A DNA stretch of 64,000 bases from assembly GCF_026914185.1 (NCBI RefSeq), contig NC_070566.1:2666001-2730000 (forward strand), in the 5' to 3' direction. This stretch comes from Puccinia triticina (Eukaryota > Basidiomycota > Pucciniomycetes > Pucciniales > Pucciniaceae). The notes under the pieces are model-generated. The model was given only the letters and a program-made list of their open reading frames with translations, had not been told where the DNA came from and searched no databases. How positions within the stretch are numbered: position 1 is the stretch's first letter; the number at the start of each line of letters is the position of its first letter. The position numbers and the translations under genes were made by a program. Positions 46,901 through 56,346 of the stretch are shown here, in pieces.

Positions 46901-48038
46901 ACCGGCGAATTCGACCGGCTTCTAAGTGTTGTTCCAGGAGTCTTCGCCAAGCCGCCAGATACTTGTGGGGGTAGGGATACTGTTTCTCGTTGATTACAAC
47001 ATTTGGGTTGGTTAAAATTATCCGGTGGCGCACCCTCAAGCTCTCATTCTGCAGTTTCGAGGGGAAGGAGCCATCCGTGAAGAGACCTGCCTCTTCGGCT
47101 TCGTCGGATACTGCGGGTATGTCCGGAGGGAAGAGGTCCTCAAACTCCTTAAGGATCTTTTTTTCAGGGTTGTGTTCAGGGGAAAGGGGTAGTGGGGTTG
47201 TGGAGGCGACGGAAGCCAGTGGGTCCGTCCTGAAGTCGTGAATAAGGATGTTGGTCCGTTGACATTGTAGCGCTCTCCTTTTGCTGAAAACGGCCAAGTC
47301 GAACCGGTGGAGGAACAGCATGCCGAGGATCATGTCGTAATCCCCGTCGATGCAGCCTATCCTCAGTGGGACATTTTCAAATGTTAGGCCTGATCCAGCG
47401 TCCTCTAGGGTGGCCGAGACGAAGTGCCGAATGATCACACGGTCTGAGGAGTTCCCGTGGAGCGCCAGTTGGACTCCAATTGGCCGTGTCAATGGTTCCT
47501 TTTTTAGTTTGGCGGCATCCACGGTATGCGTCTTGATCAGGTCCAGTTCGGACCCTGTGTCTATCATCGCGCGTACTGGCCGTCCATTCAGTTGCAATTT
47601 GATGATCAGTCGGGCCGGCAGTGCCGGTGAGGGAGGGGGGACCATCGTCGAAGACAATAGCCGGGTTCAAGAAAAAAAAAGTGTAAGGACCTCTTTTAGG
47701 TCCTTCACTGCAGTACAGTATAGCTGATCCGACGGGATCCAGTGGAGTTTGGGCTAGACAAGACCTTGTGTCTTGGAGAGATTTCTAGAACCCAACAGTA
47801 TAAATTGCACAACTAGCTCAATAGAGGTGAATTAGCTTTTCTCTCCGGTATATACAAAAGGCAAAGGGAAATGAGAGGAAAAGGGAAGGAAAAGGATAAG
47901 AGGAAGTGAAATGGAAAGGAAGGAGATGGGAAAGGACATACCTAGCTCAATAGAGGTGAATCAGCTTTTCTCTACTGAGCTAGGTAGGTGCGGAGGCGTC
48001 GAGACTAAGTGGAGGTGGTTGCTGATGTAATCAATCCA
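43964..48038 (-). mobile_element. Ty3/gypsy element E2, gag-less
   Basis: Two 357-bp LTRs (43964-44320 and 47682-48038); on the minus strand they start TGGATTGATT and end CCTTACA. By eye they differ at about ten positions (about 97% identity). Only about 25 bp separate the 5' LTR from the protease frame, so gag and the primer site are missing. Flanks GGTCC and ATGCC do not match. Confidence 0.88.
44379..47657 (-). pseudogene. gypsy E2 pol (protease, RT, RNase H, integrase), four stops
   Basis: Single minus-strand frame without frameshifts. It begins with an aspartic protease (IDTGSELDLI, about 47570) and a linker with EKQYPYPHKYL. Reverse transcriptase follows (WVCNYRRLNSLTVKD; VMPMGLTNAPATHQ; active site YLDN, about 46530), then RNase H (LFTDASGSGLGAALFQ, about 46080), an integrase zinc module (HQRLGH...CSICQRTK), the integrase core (ISDRDKAW; PQADGRIERTNK) and a C-terminal barrel (KERFEGPYRVLKFF). 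In-frame stops are at 46788-46790, 46377-46379, 46284-46286 and 44718-44720. The RT box reads YLDN, not YxDD, a further defect. There is no chromodomain. Confidence 0.88.
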
Positions 48039-49048
48039 ATGCCCTGCAAATGCCTGGCCAGTGGCAACACCCTGCAAATTCCAGGGCCAAAAATTTACCT
48101 ATCTTGCCGCTCAAGACGCTTTAGCTTAGCATGACACAGCACAGTGGCAGTAGCTTGGTTTAAAACTACAGGAAAACAGGGCCACTTTTAACTCTGCTAT
48201 GTTAATGCTAAGATGCCCTGGAGTTTAGTGTAGCGTAGCGGCCCACCATAACCATTGATCCAATGGCCTCTCTTCTTTCCCCTCTTGGGCTTCCACCCCT
48301 ATTCTGCTGCTCTTGGCCTTCTATCCACTTTCATCTACTGACCATTCTTATCCAAAACTGGTATCTAACTTGTAGCCTCCTTTGGCTGCATAAATATATG
48401 TATCTCATTACTCTGATTGGCACTCTTGCACTTGTCATCAATTGTCTATCTGAGTCATGTATATTAGTCATACTAGACTCTCAAGGGATGGGGTTGATGT
48501 CATGTAATGGTTTAATTTGGGGGAGAAGGAGGAGGGGAATGTGAATTCAAGTAGGCATAGTGGAGTGAAGGGGAATAGAAAGAATTGAGGTTGGATACAA
48601 AATGCAACATGAGCATCCCTAAGATGTGCCATGTTCAAAGGGCATTTGCTCATTGGCATAGGTAAGAGACTAGCCCTTGTGCCTAAATAAATGTTGCATG
48701 CTCTTTGCTTTGCTTCAAAAACCACAGTTTAAGCAAAGCGCAGCGGAGGGCTGCTTTACAGCCAGCCCAAAAAGCGGCAGCTCAAGCGAATTCCTGCTGC
48801 GTGCATCATACCTGCGCTTCTCATCCCCCCTATAAAGCACAAGAAAAGCACAAATATTGTGCTAATGCTTCAAAATAAGAGCAGTGGTCCCAACTTGCCA
48901 AGCCACCACATGCTGTGCTTCCACACTTTCTTTGCGCCCGCTGCACTGCAGGGAAGCCCAGGGCTAACCGCAGTGCTGCATTTACAACAAAAAAATGGCT
49001 GCGCTCACCGCTGTGCTGCGCATACAATGCTGCTCCAGCTCAGTGAGT
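48039..49048. repeat. inner arm segment, right copy
   Basis: Inverted copy of 24937-25958. Confidence 0.85.
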
Positions 49049-50785
49049 GGAATTGGTACTTCTGGCCTGTTTTTCTCAGACTTTGTCTAGAAATATTGGA
49101 TATTGTATCAGCTCCTATCTAAACATCAATCATTGAGATACATCACACTGTTTGACTTTGGCACATGTTGTGAAGGAATCCAGTTAGAAAATCTAAAGAA
49201 ATCCAGGCCTAGCCCTTTTCCCCTTCTTTCTTTTATCTATGCACGCTCAAGATGCACTTTATTACAATATCCTCACCCAATACATGCTCAATAGGTTCTT
49301 GGTCAAATGTTTTCTTGCTTTTATCTCCTGCCCTCCCCCCAGAATTGTTTCCTTCCCCTGTTATCCCTGCTATCTTTCTTTCAAACTAAAACGCACTGCA
49401 CTGCTGCTTCACAATATCCACTCACGAAATAAGTACAATGAGACCGCTGCAAAGCCGCTTTTCTCAGCCTAAAGCGCTCCTTTTTGCACTACATGTAGCG
49501 CGCTTCGCGCTGTGACAGCGCTGATTCAGTGTGCTGCAAGACACCTAAATATGCCACTGACTCACAAAGCTGAAGCAGAAGTAGGCCTTGAAAACAACTG
49601 AAGATTTTGTTAAGCTGATGTTACATTTCCAGCAGCAAAATGCCATACAAGCAACGGTGGGCCACTATGCTACGCTATTTCAGCGCTACACGTTAGCATA
49701 GCGGCAAAAAGCGCCCGCCAATTTGGAATAGTGTTAGCTCGCTGCTAGCGCTGCTACGCTGCGCTAATTTTCAGCGGTGCTCACAGCGCACCAATTCTTT
49801 GTTAGCGTTAGCGCGCCGCTACAGTCGCTTTTAGCGGACAAAAGGCCTTTTTTCCGCTAAAAGCGCTGTAGCACAGCGTAGCGCGCGCTTCTTTGCGCCC
49901 TGCGTGTGTAACATTAGCGCAATTGCGCGCATCTGCGCTAACACTACACTAACAGCTAATTTAGCTGCGCACCCTGTGCGCGTAGCATTAGTGCAGATGT
50001 GTGCAATTGCGCTAACGCTACGCTAAAAAATAGTGCATTTGTGCTGTGCTACACTACACTAACCGCTATGGTTAGCGTAGCAGCCCACCGTTGATACAAG
50101 CCTACAAGGATTACCAAATGGCGGCAGAATAAATGGCTGGTTGAGAGGAAATGGTGCTCCTCAAAACTGAACCTAGGTAATTACCCACTCCCACTCCACA
50201 CTTGATGTCTAATCATATTGATTTACAGCAATTCTGTACAATGGAGATCTCTTGCCATGCTTCCAGGAGTTTGAATTTGGGATGGAAGGGTTTTGATTAG
50301 ACATGGTGGGTCCTTGCAGGAACAGCAAAGGAGGGGAGGGGGTCTGACCCGTCCGCTAGTGAGAGCTTGGCAAGTGGGGCAATGACTGTTGCACTGACCA
50401 AGGTTGCTGTTGGTTTGGATAGAGATCAAAAATCCGCAGAGTGCAGTGACAGGAAAACTGCTCATACCACTGTGTTACAGCGGTTAATGCCAGAAATGCT
50501 GGCAACTCCGTGTAAATGTGGGGCAGTCCGCAGCAATGCCTTTCAATACCTGGCAAATATCTGGCAATTTTATTTTCCTCTCTCTCATCTCCTTGCGTCA
50601 GCCTCCCACAATTGGCATCTTAGCTCACAGCTGCATACTGGTGTTTCTCATGTCCTGCAAGAAAAAAACCATGCTTGAAAGTTCTATTAGTGAGTTTTTC
50701 CATGTTTTGGTCCATCTCTATAGATCTTACACAATGGAAAGATAAATTGACTCAATTGGGCCAGCAGGTTGACCTGCTGGGATGG
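49049..50785. other. right-arm segment absent from the left arm
   Basis: At 49048 the match to the left arm stops and it resumes at the 21-bp array. The 1.7 kb between has no coding motif and contains the hAT-like MITE at 49652-50092. Confidence 0.6.
49652..50092. mobile_element. hAT-like MITE, CAACGGTGGGC family, copy D
   Basis: Ends CAACGGTGGGCC and GGGCTGC...-type complement GCAGCCCACCGTT are flanked by CATACAAG (49644-49651) and GATACAAG (50093-50100). The TAGCG-rich interior is like copy A. Confidence 0.72.
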
Positions 50786-50799
50786 GCCAGCAGGTTGAC

Positions 50800-50905
50800 C
50801 TGCTGGGACAGCAGATTGGCCTGCTGGGACAGCAGATTGGCCTTCTGGGACAGCAGATTGGCCTGCTGGGACAGCAGATTGGCCTGCTGGGACAGCAGTT
50901 TGGCC
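50800..50905. repeat. 21-bp minisatellite, five copies (right arm)
   Basis: Inverted counterpart of the roughly 38-copy array at 24143-24936. The single variant unit (GAAGG for GCAGG) is third from the same end in both arms. Confidence 0.92.
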
Positions 50906-51297
50906 TGCTTTCCAAGCAGCGGTTGATGTGCTCAGCCAGCAGTTTGACCAGCTCGCCAAGCAGTAATTTTACCTGCTTGGCTTGCACGTTAACTTGCTCG
51001 GCCAGCAGGTTGACCTCCTGCCAAAGCGGGTACATACAAATACCTGCTCGGCCAGCAGGTTGGCCTGCTGGGCTCGCGAGTACAGGTCCTGCTGGCCGAG
51101 CCGGTACCTGTAGTTTACCCGCTTGGCCAGCAGGGAGCAGGTACATACTTGTACCCGCTTCGCCAACCTGCTTGTCCAGCGATTTGACCTGCTCGCCAAG
51201 CAGGTGCTTTCGACGAGCAGGTACCTGTAGCGGCTTCGAAGCGGGCACAAGTACATGCTCGGCCAGCCGGTTGACCTGCTCGGCCAGCAGCTTGATA
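50906..51297. repeat. subterminal palindromic repeats, right arm
   Basis: Inverted counterpart of 23702-24142 and the inner part of 17152-17751. About 0.6 kb of repeats present on the left is missing here. Confidence 0.75.
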
Positions 51298-51736
51298 GGT
51301 TAACCTGCTGGCGAAAGTTTCCTCAACGGATTAGCCAACAACCGATGATTCAAAATCATCGGTTATTGAGCCACCAATTTTCATTTTCCTCGATGGGCCC
51401 CCGACCGAGTTTTCATATGATCGGTTGTGGATGACCGATCATATGAAAGCTCGGTTGAACTGTCAACCGAGCTTCCACTACTTGGTTGGTGGCGGCCAAG
51501 GTTGACTCGGCTGACCCCTGACCGAAGAATTGAATTGATTGGTCAGGCATCATGCTGATTTTGGCTCGGCTGCGGAGCAGCCGACTTTGAATCGGACAGC
51601 AAAACCTTCGGGTTGCTGTCCCCCGATGTTGACTCGGGTGCGGATTGCCTCGGATGCGCGCAACCAATTTTAAATCGGTTGCGCGCACCCCAGATTAACG
51701 GGGATGCACGCATCCAAGCCTTATATGCTGGCAGTG
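51298..51736. repeat. outer terminal inverted repeat of the giant element, right
   Basis: Ends GCTGGCAGTG at 51736, directly followed by the CCT duplication. About 97-98% identical to 16710-17151. Confidence 0.9.
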
Positions 51737-51739
51737 CCT

Positions 51740-51866
51740 CAACGCTACACAAATCACAGCGCTCACTCACGGCCAAGCATCACCAGAGGGCATACGCAAG
51801 CTATTCATTTCTTTTCCATTCCCCTCCCCCAACTGCCGCCGGCCTAGCACCGGATGGAGTTCCTCA
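51740..51866 (+). repeat. 5' LTR of E1, right piece
   Basis: Collinear with 62067-62193; continues 16044-16709. Confidence 0.88.
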
Positions 51867-51868
51867 TT

Positions 51869-51945
51869 TGGTCCCCCAAGCCGGGATCAAACCAGCGACC
51901 TCAAGATTTACAGTCTCGCCAATTTGGACGGTCAGAGACGCTTGG
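51869..51945 (-). other. primer-binding site of E1 extending into a tRNA-Tyr-like sequence
   Basis: Two bases after the LTR, TGGTCCCCCAAGCCGGGATC complements a tRNA 3' end including CCA. The resemblance continues: T-arm GCTGG/CCGGC, variable loop, and an anticodon arm CGAGA-CTGTAAA-TCTTG with anticodon GTA. The D-arm side degrades and the 5' acceptor pairs poorly. Because CCA is included and no tRNA-Tyr intron is present, this looks like a copy of a mature tRNA and not a tRNA gene. Confidence 0.6.
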
Positions 51946-51994
51946 CGGTCTTGGCTTTTTTTAGTGTTCAGCGGCGGAGGCACAGGGAGATAGA

Positions 51995-52117
51995 ATTAAG
52001 TCCTCCCAATTGTGCACCTCCGCGGGTTCTCTACCAAAAAGTTTTTTTTTTTGCAACATTACGTCGCCACGCGTGTGAGCCTTTGAACATCGTCCGTTTT
52101 TCTTTTTTATCTCTCAG
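51995..52117 (+). other. intron-like segment a of E1 (5' UTR)
   Basis: Homologous to segments at 56700, 57096 and 61219 (CTCCCAATTGTGCACCTCCG, then a GCCACGCGTGTGAGC block). It ends in a pyrimidine tract with CTCAG. The expected GTAAGT donor is mutated to ATTAAGT. The gag ATG follows at 52140. Confidence 0.6.
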
Positions 52118-52139
52118 GAGAAATAGCGGCTCTCTTGTA

Positions 52140-53482
52140 ATGGCCAAAACCGCGTCAAGATCATCCAATGGACAGATGGTGAAGATTAAACTGCAGGACA
52201 AGTCCTTAGGTTTTGACGGCTCGAATGTGGAGCGTTTTTTGGCGGACTATTGGTTGGCAGCACAACTTGATGGCGCGTCGGAGACGGACATGGCTCAGCA
52301 GGTGCGGTTCTTCATTCGCACCGCGGAGGTTAAGGATGTTGTTGAGTTTCACAGGTTGTAGGATGTATGCTTTCACACATTTCCTTTCTCTTTCATTTCC
52401 TGTGACATCTATGGTGTAGTGTAGTTCTGGAGCAGCGGGCGCGGAAGTTCCTTTCCTCATCCTTCTTCCCCCATCCGCATCTTGACACCGCATCGTGTCT
52501 CGCTGCTCCAGGTTAGTTTCTCTTCTATTTCTTTCTCTCTTTATTTTTCTCTCTATGTGTGCAATGAATTCCTTATCCTTCCTCGCCCATCCGCATCTCG
52601 ACACCGCATCGTGTCTCGCTGCTCCAGTCATTCACTGCAACAGATGTAGTCGAGACCCTAGACGGATTCGACCCCCCCAACTGGACGCTTCTCAAAGAAG
52701 CGATGCTTTCTCATTGGGGAAAGATAGATATTGCTTGCTTTACAACGCGGGACTTGGAAGATTTGGTTCAAGGGTGGAAGGCCCGGGGAGGCGTCAAATC
52801 GGTGGTGGACTTCCAAGACTTCCGGAAAGCCTGTCAGCCAATTCAGTCTTATCTTTTGCGCAAGGATCATATTGATTCCGTCGAAGAAATCAAGCGGTTG
52901 TATTATCAGTCTTTCTTTCTCGGCCTTCAAGAGCGCATTCGCGACCAACTAATTAAGGACAAGACTATGATCACTACTCAGGACAACAGGTTTAAGCTAC
53001 CGACTTTTGAAATCTTGAAGAAAGCCGTTGAAGAGGTGATGAAAAGTCAGACAGTGCTTACCTTCAAAAGCTCACGCGCCGAGGTTCCGGTTCCTGTCAA
53101 TGCGTTCAAGCAATCTAACGATGTAATGCTCAAAATGGAGACTGATCGTTGCCCCAAGGAAACCCCTAGTCAAGTTAGGGCCCCCGCAACCGTGGATGAG
53201 ATCAAACGCATGCTGCAGTCGTTTGAACAGCGATTGGAGCAGAAGTTTACGGCTCAGGCGAGGCCGTCAACGCCGCGAGGGCCCATGGTCTGCTACTATT
53301 GCCATCGTGAGGGTCACGGACTTGGTCGATGCGCCGAGCTGCAAAAATACAAGGAGGCTAAGTTGGTGGAGCAGCGCGGCGGCAGTTTTTTTTCTTCCAA
53401 ATGGAGCGCTTATCCCAGTGGACAACTCTTGTCCCATTCGACATGTGGTAGCATCCTACAGTCCGAAGGCCGCGACTGCTAG
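52140..53482 (+). pseudogene. gypsy E1 Gag, interrupted by a solo LTR and frameshifted
   Basis: Starts ATG 52140 (MAKTASRSSNGQ). The capsid-like region is cut after FIRTAEVKD by a solo LTR (52340-52642). Deleting that LTR with one target copy joins to VVETLDGFDPPNWTLL in frame. The retrotransposon-gag helical core continues to about 53060, and a CCHC zinc knuckle (CYYCHREGHGLGRC) lies at about 53290-53335. After the knuckle a T8 run (about 53387-53394) shifts the frame, and the apparent C-terminus to TAG 53482 is out of frame. The protein would package element RNA into particles. Confidence 0.78.
52340..52642 (+). repeat. small solo LTR in E1 gag with duplicated intron-like segment
   Basis: 303 bp, TGTTGAGTTTC...CTGCAACA, flanked by GATGT (52335-52339 and 52643-52647). 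A 51-bp unit occurs twice (52461-52511 and 52577-52627). The first copy ends CCAG and is followed by GTTAGT and a pyrimidine tract; the second ends CCAG. 52512-52627 thus has GT-AG ends. Confidence 0.88.
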
Positions 53483-53555
53483 TTCTTCAGAGGCGGAATT
53501 CAGGACGATGTGAGGATCTCTGGACCCATGGCAGCCTCCGTCTATTTCATCCCAA

Positions 53556-54569
53556 TTGTTTTCAGGGGTGTATCAGTCGGACCCCGCAAAGAAGAAGCAC
53601 GAGGCCCCTAAGCCTTTCAAGGCCCCTGTAGTTCCTCCATCTACGTCGCGGCGGCCGCTGCGTAAGGCTTCGGCCCCAAGAGTTGGATCGGACACGGAAG
53701 AAATGGATGTCGAACCGGAGTTATTCGAGCGGATTCCCTCGGCTCCTCCGACTGAGGATGCATTGAAGGACGACCCAGCTGCGCCAGCGGCGCCTAGGAC
53801 AACCCCTAAGGTGCGGTTCAAACGCGGTGTTTCAAAGGACCATCCTAACGCGGTGGATGGCATGCTCAGGAAGATGTTTGACCTTCCGGTGCCTAACGTC
53901 ACCGTGGCCAAGTTGCTAGCGGTGGCCCCGTTGGTGGCCAAAGGAATGAAGAAATGGGTGTCGCGCAGACGCGTGGAGGTCGGGCCGGAGGATCTGAAGG
54001 TGGCTTCTGGGACTCTGGCCGAAGATTCAGAAGGGGAGGGACGAATCGATGGAATGAGGCTCTATTCTTGTCCTCTGGGTCACATGCCCTGCTTGGTGGG
54101 CGACGAGGAGAGCAACGCGCTTCCTCTGATAGATTCCGGCTCGCAGTTGAATCTTATCTCAGATTCAATGGCTAATAAGTTCAACATTAGCCCACGCGTG
54201 AACTTTAGCTTGGCTGTTTACGGGATCGGCAATCAGGCGTGCGAGCTAGTAGGAGTCGCTGAGGACGTTCCTATTCGCGTGGGCAAGACCATTGTAGGCA
54301 CCTGCCATTTCTGGATTACGCGCATGGATGGGCCTCTCATCTTTGGCCGGCCATTTCTGATGGACTTTAACGCGACTCTCAACTTCGACAATCAAGTCGG
54401 CGAGAGGATCCTTTTACCTGATTCGACTGGGCGCAAAATCAAGGTCTTATTATGTTCAGTGGATTCTGGGCGCTGGGAGCGCGAGTTTCCGGGGCATGGA
54501 CGCAGGGCGGTCCTTTCTCATAAAGGAAAGGCTCGCAAGGACCCTTTGGAGGGTCGACATTTTTTGTAG
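53556..54569 (+). CDS. gypsy E1 protease domain region
   Basis: A frame of 337 residues. The first half is Pro/Ala/Glu-rich linker (SAPPTEDALKDDPAAPAAP). The second half is a retropepsin-like aspartic protease: active site LIDSGSQLNLIS (about 54129), flap region and GRPFLMDFNATLNF (about 54348-54390). It would cleave the Gag-Pol polyprotein. It is separated from gag by a frame change at 53387-53394 and possibly a short intron (GTGAGG...TTTTCAG, about 53510-53563) whose frame I could not confirm. Confidence 0.75.
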   Translation: MFSGVYQSDPAKKKHEAPKPFKAPVVPPSTSRRPLRKASAPRVGSDTEEMDVEPELFERIPSAPPTEDALKDDPAAPAAPRTTPKVRFKRGVSKDHPNAVDGMLRKMFDLPVPNVTVAKLLAVAPLVAKGMKKWVSRRRVEVGPEDLKVASGTLAEDSEGEGRIDGMRLYSCPLGHMPCLVGDEESNALPLIDSGSQLNLISDSMANKFNISPRVNFSLAVYGIGNQACELVGVAEDVPIRVGKTIVGTCHFWITRMDGPLIFGRPFLMDFNATLNFDNQVGERILLPDSTGRKIKVLLCSVDSGRWEREFPGHGRRAVLSHKGKARKDPLEGRHFL

Positions 54570-54940
54570 ATCCGGTTGATTTGGGAGGCGGCAGATCTAA
54601 TCTAGAGTCCCAACATCTTGCCGCTGAATCAACTGTATTTCTAGGGACTCATGGGCGCTATTTCTCTCTCTCTTCACGCGTGCATCAAGAAAATCAACTT
54701 CAACTCAAGAAACACGAAAAACAATTAGAAAACGCAAAAAACTCAGAAAAAACGTTTCCTTTGGTTAACCCAGTCTCTTTCGCCAGCTCTTTAAGGGCTT
54801 CTCAAGTTTCTTCCGACTCCTCTCAAGTTTCAGATGCAGTTCAGGCTCCAGGCGGGCCCAAGGGCGGCGATGGTTTTGCGGGAGATTCAGGGGGGAGGGA
54901 TGTTGGTTTTTCTTGCACGTGTGGACCCAAAAAAAAAAGG
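54570..54940 (+). other. E1 protease-RT linker, partial
   Basis: An open, Lys/Gln/Ser-rich stretch (HQENQLQLKKHEKQLENAK) probably belonging to E1. It runs into copia sequence near 54940-54968; the exact junction was not found. Confidence 0.4.
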
Positions 54941-54968
54941 ATCAATTCTAGCGTTCTCTCCCACAACG

Positions 54969-56304
54969 ATGTCGAACGACACAAAAGAGAACCCACCCAC
55001 TCACACCAGCGTCGCTCTCCAACCCTCGACGTCTGCCTCTACCGCGAAGATCTCTACGGCCAGACTTCCGATCCTCAAAGCACCGGGCGCCGACTCCAAC
55101 TTTCTCAATTGGAAAAAGGTTGTCCTCCGGGTGTTTGAATCAGCAAAAGTCAATCATGTCCTCACCCCTGTCGCCGCTAACCTCCGACCCCACACCTGGG
55201 AGGAAGACAATGACCTTGTCTGTGCGGTCCTAGTTCAGATTGTTGATGAAGCAAATCTCCGTCATCTTGCCAACGAAGACAACGCAGCAAAGATATGGGA
55301 CGATCTTTCCCGGGCTCATCAAGACTCCTCGACCGGAGGTCGAGTCTACTGGATCAGGAAGCTGGTGAATGCTCGCATGGAAGGCAGCGACATCAACTCC
55401 CACATCGAGACGTTGGCTAACTACTACGAGCGCTTAAACTCGCTCGTCACTGCCGAAAAACCCCTAACCCCGGACGACGTCCATAACGCTGCTCTTCTCA
55501 GCTTGATTCCCCCCGATTGGCTCCACTGTGTCTCCGCTCTCATGAATCAAGAAGGGGTAAAAACGGAAACAATAGTTTCAGCCCTCAAGAACGAAGCTAT
55601 ACGTCGCGAGTCTCAAGGCGATATTATCTCAGTCTCATCCACCAAAGCCAACTCTTCAAGGCCGCCTCCCTCGTCTAACACGTCCAAAGCTACCAAAGGC
55701 GACTCTTCCAAAAAACCTCGCAGATGCCCGCTGTGCAACAGCGATTCACATGATCTCAACTCCTGCAACAACACCAGGAGGCTCATCGCGGATCATAAAG
55801 CTGCCCAAAAGGCGCGCTGGGAAGCGAGTCAACAAGATAAGCCCTCTACTTCCACCAAACCGGCTGCTCGGGCGGGCAGGACTTGGCTGCTACCTTGGGA
55901 CAATCCCCCCACAAATATGAAGAGGACGGCAAATCAGACTACTCCGGATCCGAAATCGAGGTGACGGCCGGCAACGCAGTGGTTTCTCTCTCCATCCCCT
56001 CCGACCTTCAGCGAGGGGGGGATATCAACATCGACTCGGGCTGCTCAATGTTGATGACGCCGGATATCTCGCAAGTTGATCACCCGAGGCCAGATAGCAC
56101 TCCAGTCAGACTGGCCGATCACTCAGCAGTCGAGGCCTCCCATAAAGGCCTTCTCAGACTACCAATCGCAGGCGACAAGATGGTCAAGTCCCTCGTGGTC
56201 CCAGCACTCCACGAACCTCTTCTCTCGGTGGCAGCCTTGTGCGACGCAGGTCTGACGGTCGTATTCACGAGGAACTCGAAAGAAAGCCGGTATTTTACGT
56301 GCTT
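54969..56304 (+). pseudogene. Ty1/copia gag plus start of protease/GAG-pre-integrase, truncated
   Basis: A plausible start is ATG 54969 (MSNDTKENPP). A copia Gag (UBN2-like) follows: LPILKAPGADSNFLNWKKVV, IWDDLSRAHQ, MEGSDINSHIETLANYYERL. Next is a CCHC-like knuckle (CPLCNSDSHDLNSC, about 55727). A stop at 55962-55964 ends the first frame; the protease-like part (GDINIDSGCSMLM, about 56020) lies in another frame, so one frameshift separates them. The sequence then breaks off after SKESRYFTC exactly where a tRNA-like segment begins. No integrase or RT of this copy is present. Confidence 0.78.
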
Positions 56305-56346
56305 GGCGAGATCGTACGCAGCTGGTAGCGCTCTGGGCTCATAACC
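56305..56346 (+). other. 5' half of an elongator tRNA-Met (CAT), joined to an antisense LTR
   Basis: 42 nt reading GGCGAGA, a D-arm with CAGCTGGTAGCGC, and anticodon arm CTGGG-CTCATAA-CC. It stops after the position equivalent to nucleotide 40 and is followed directly by the end of an antisense LTR. It starts at tRNA nucleotide 1. There is no 3' half, so it is not a gene. Confidence 0.68.

Larger units (their letters stand above)
16710..51736. mobile_element. giant 35-kb palindromic CACTG-ended element
   Basis: The left end reads CACTGCCAGCATATAAGG and the right end is its exact complement. It is flanked by CCT (16707-16709 and 51737-51739). Deleting it with one CCT restores an LTR collinear with 61416-62193. 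The first several hundred bases of the arms are about 97-98% identical. Arm homology can be followed, with interruptions, from 16710 to about 30.4 kb on the left and from 51736 down to about 34.4 kb on the right. Ends of CACTG with a 3-bp duplication and subterminal palindromic repeats point to the CACTA superfamily. I see no transposase, so it is presumably mobilised in trans. Several retroelements and MITEs have inserted into it since. Confidence 0.82.

Noticed and set aside
16710..51736. A Starship-like giant mobile element
   Set aside because: Starships carry a tyrosine recombinase at one end and lack long inverted arms; none is seen, and the ends and duplication fit CACTA.
16710..51736. 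Assembly artefact (inverted duplication)
   Set aside because: The target duplication, the exactly restored LTR and the different later insertions in each arm argue for a real palindrome, although long-read confirmation is still desirable.
51867..51950. A tRNA-Tyr gene on the minus strand
   Set aside because: It includes an encoded CCA, has no intron, has a degenerate D-arm and poor acceptor pairing, and lies exactly at the E1 primer site.
56305..56346. A tRNA-Met gene
   Set aside because: Only the 5' half is present; there is no T-arm or 3' acceptor, and it abuts an LTR at the primer-site position.
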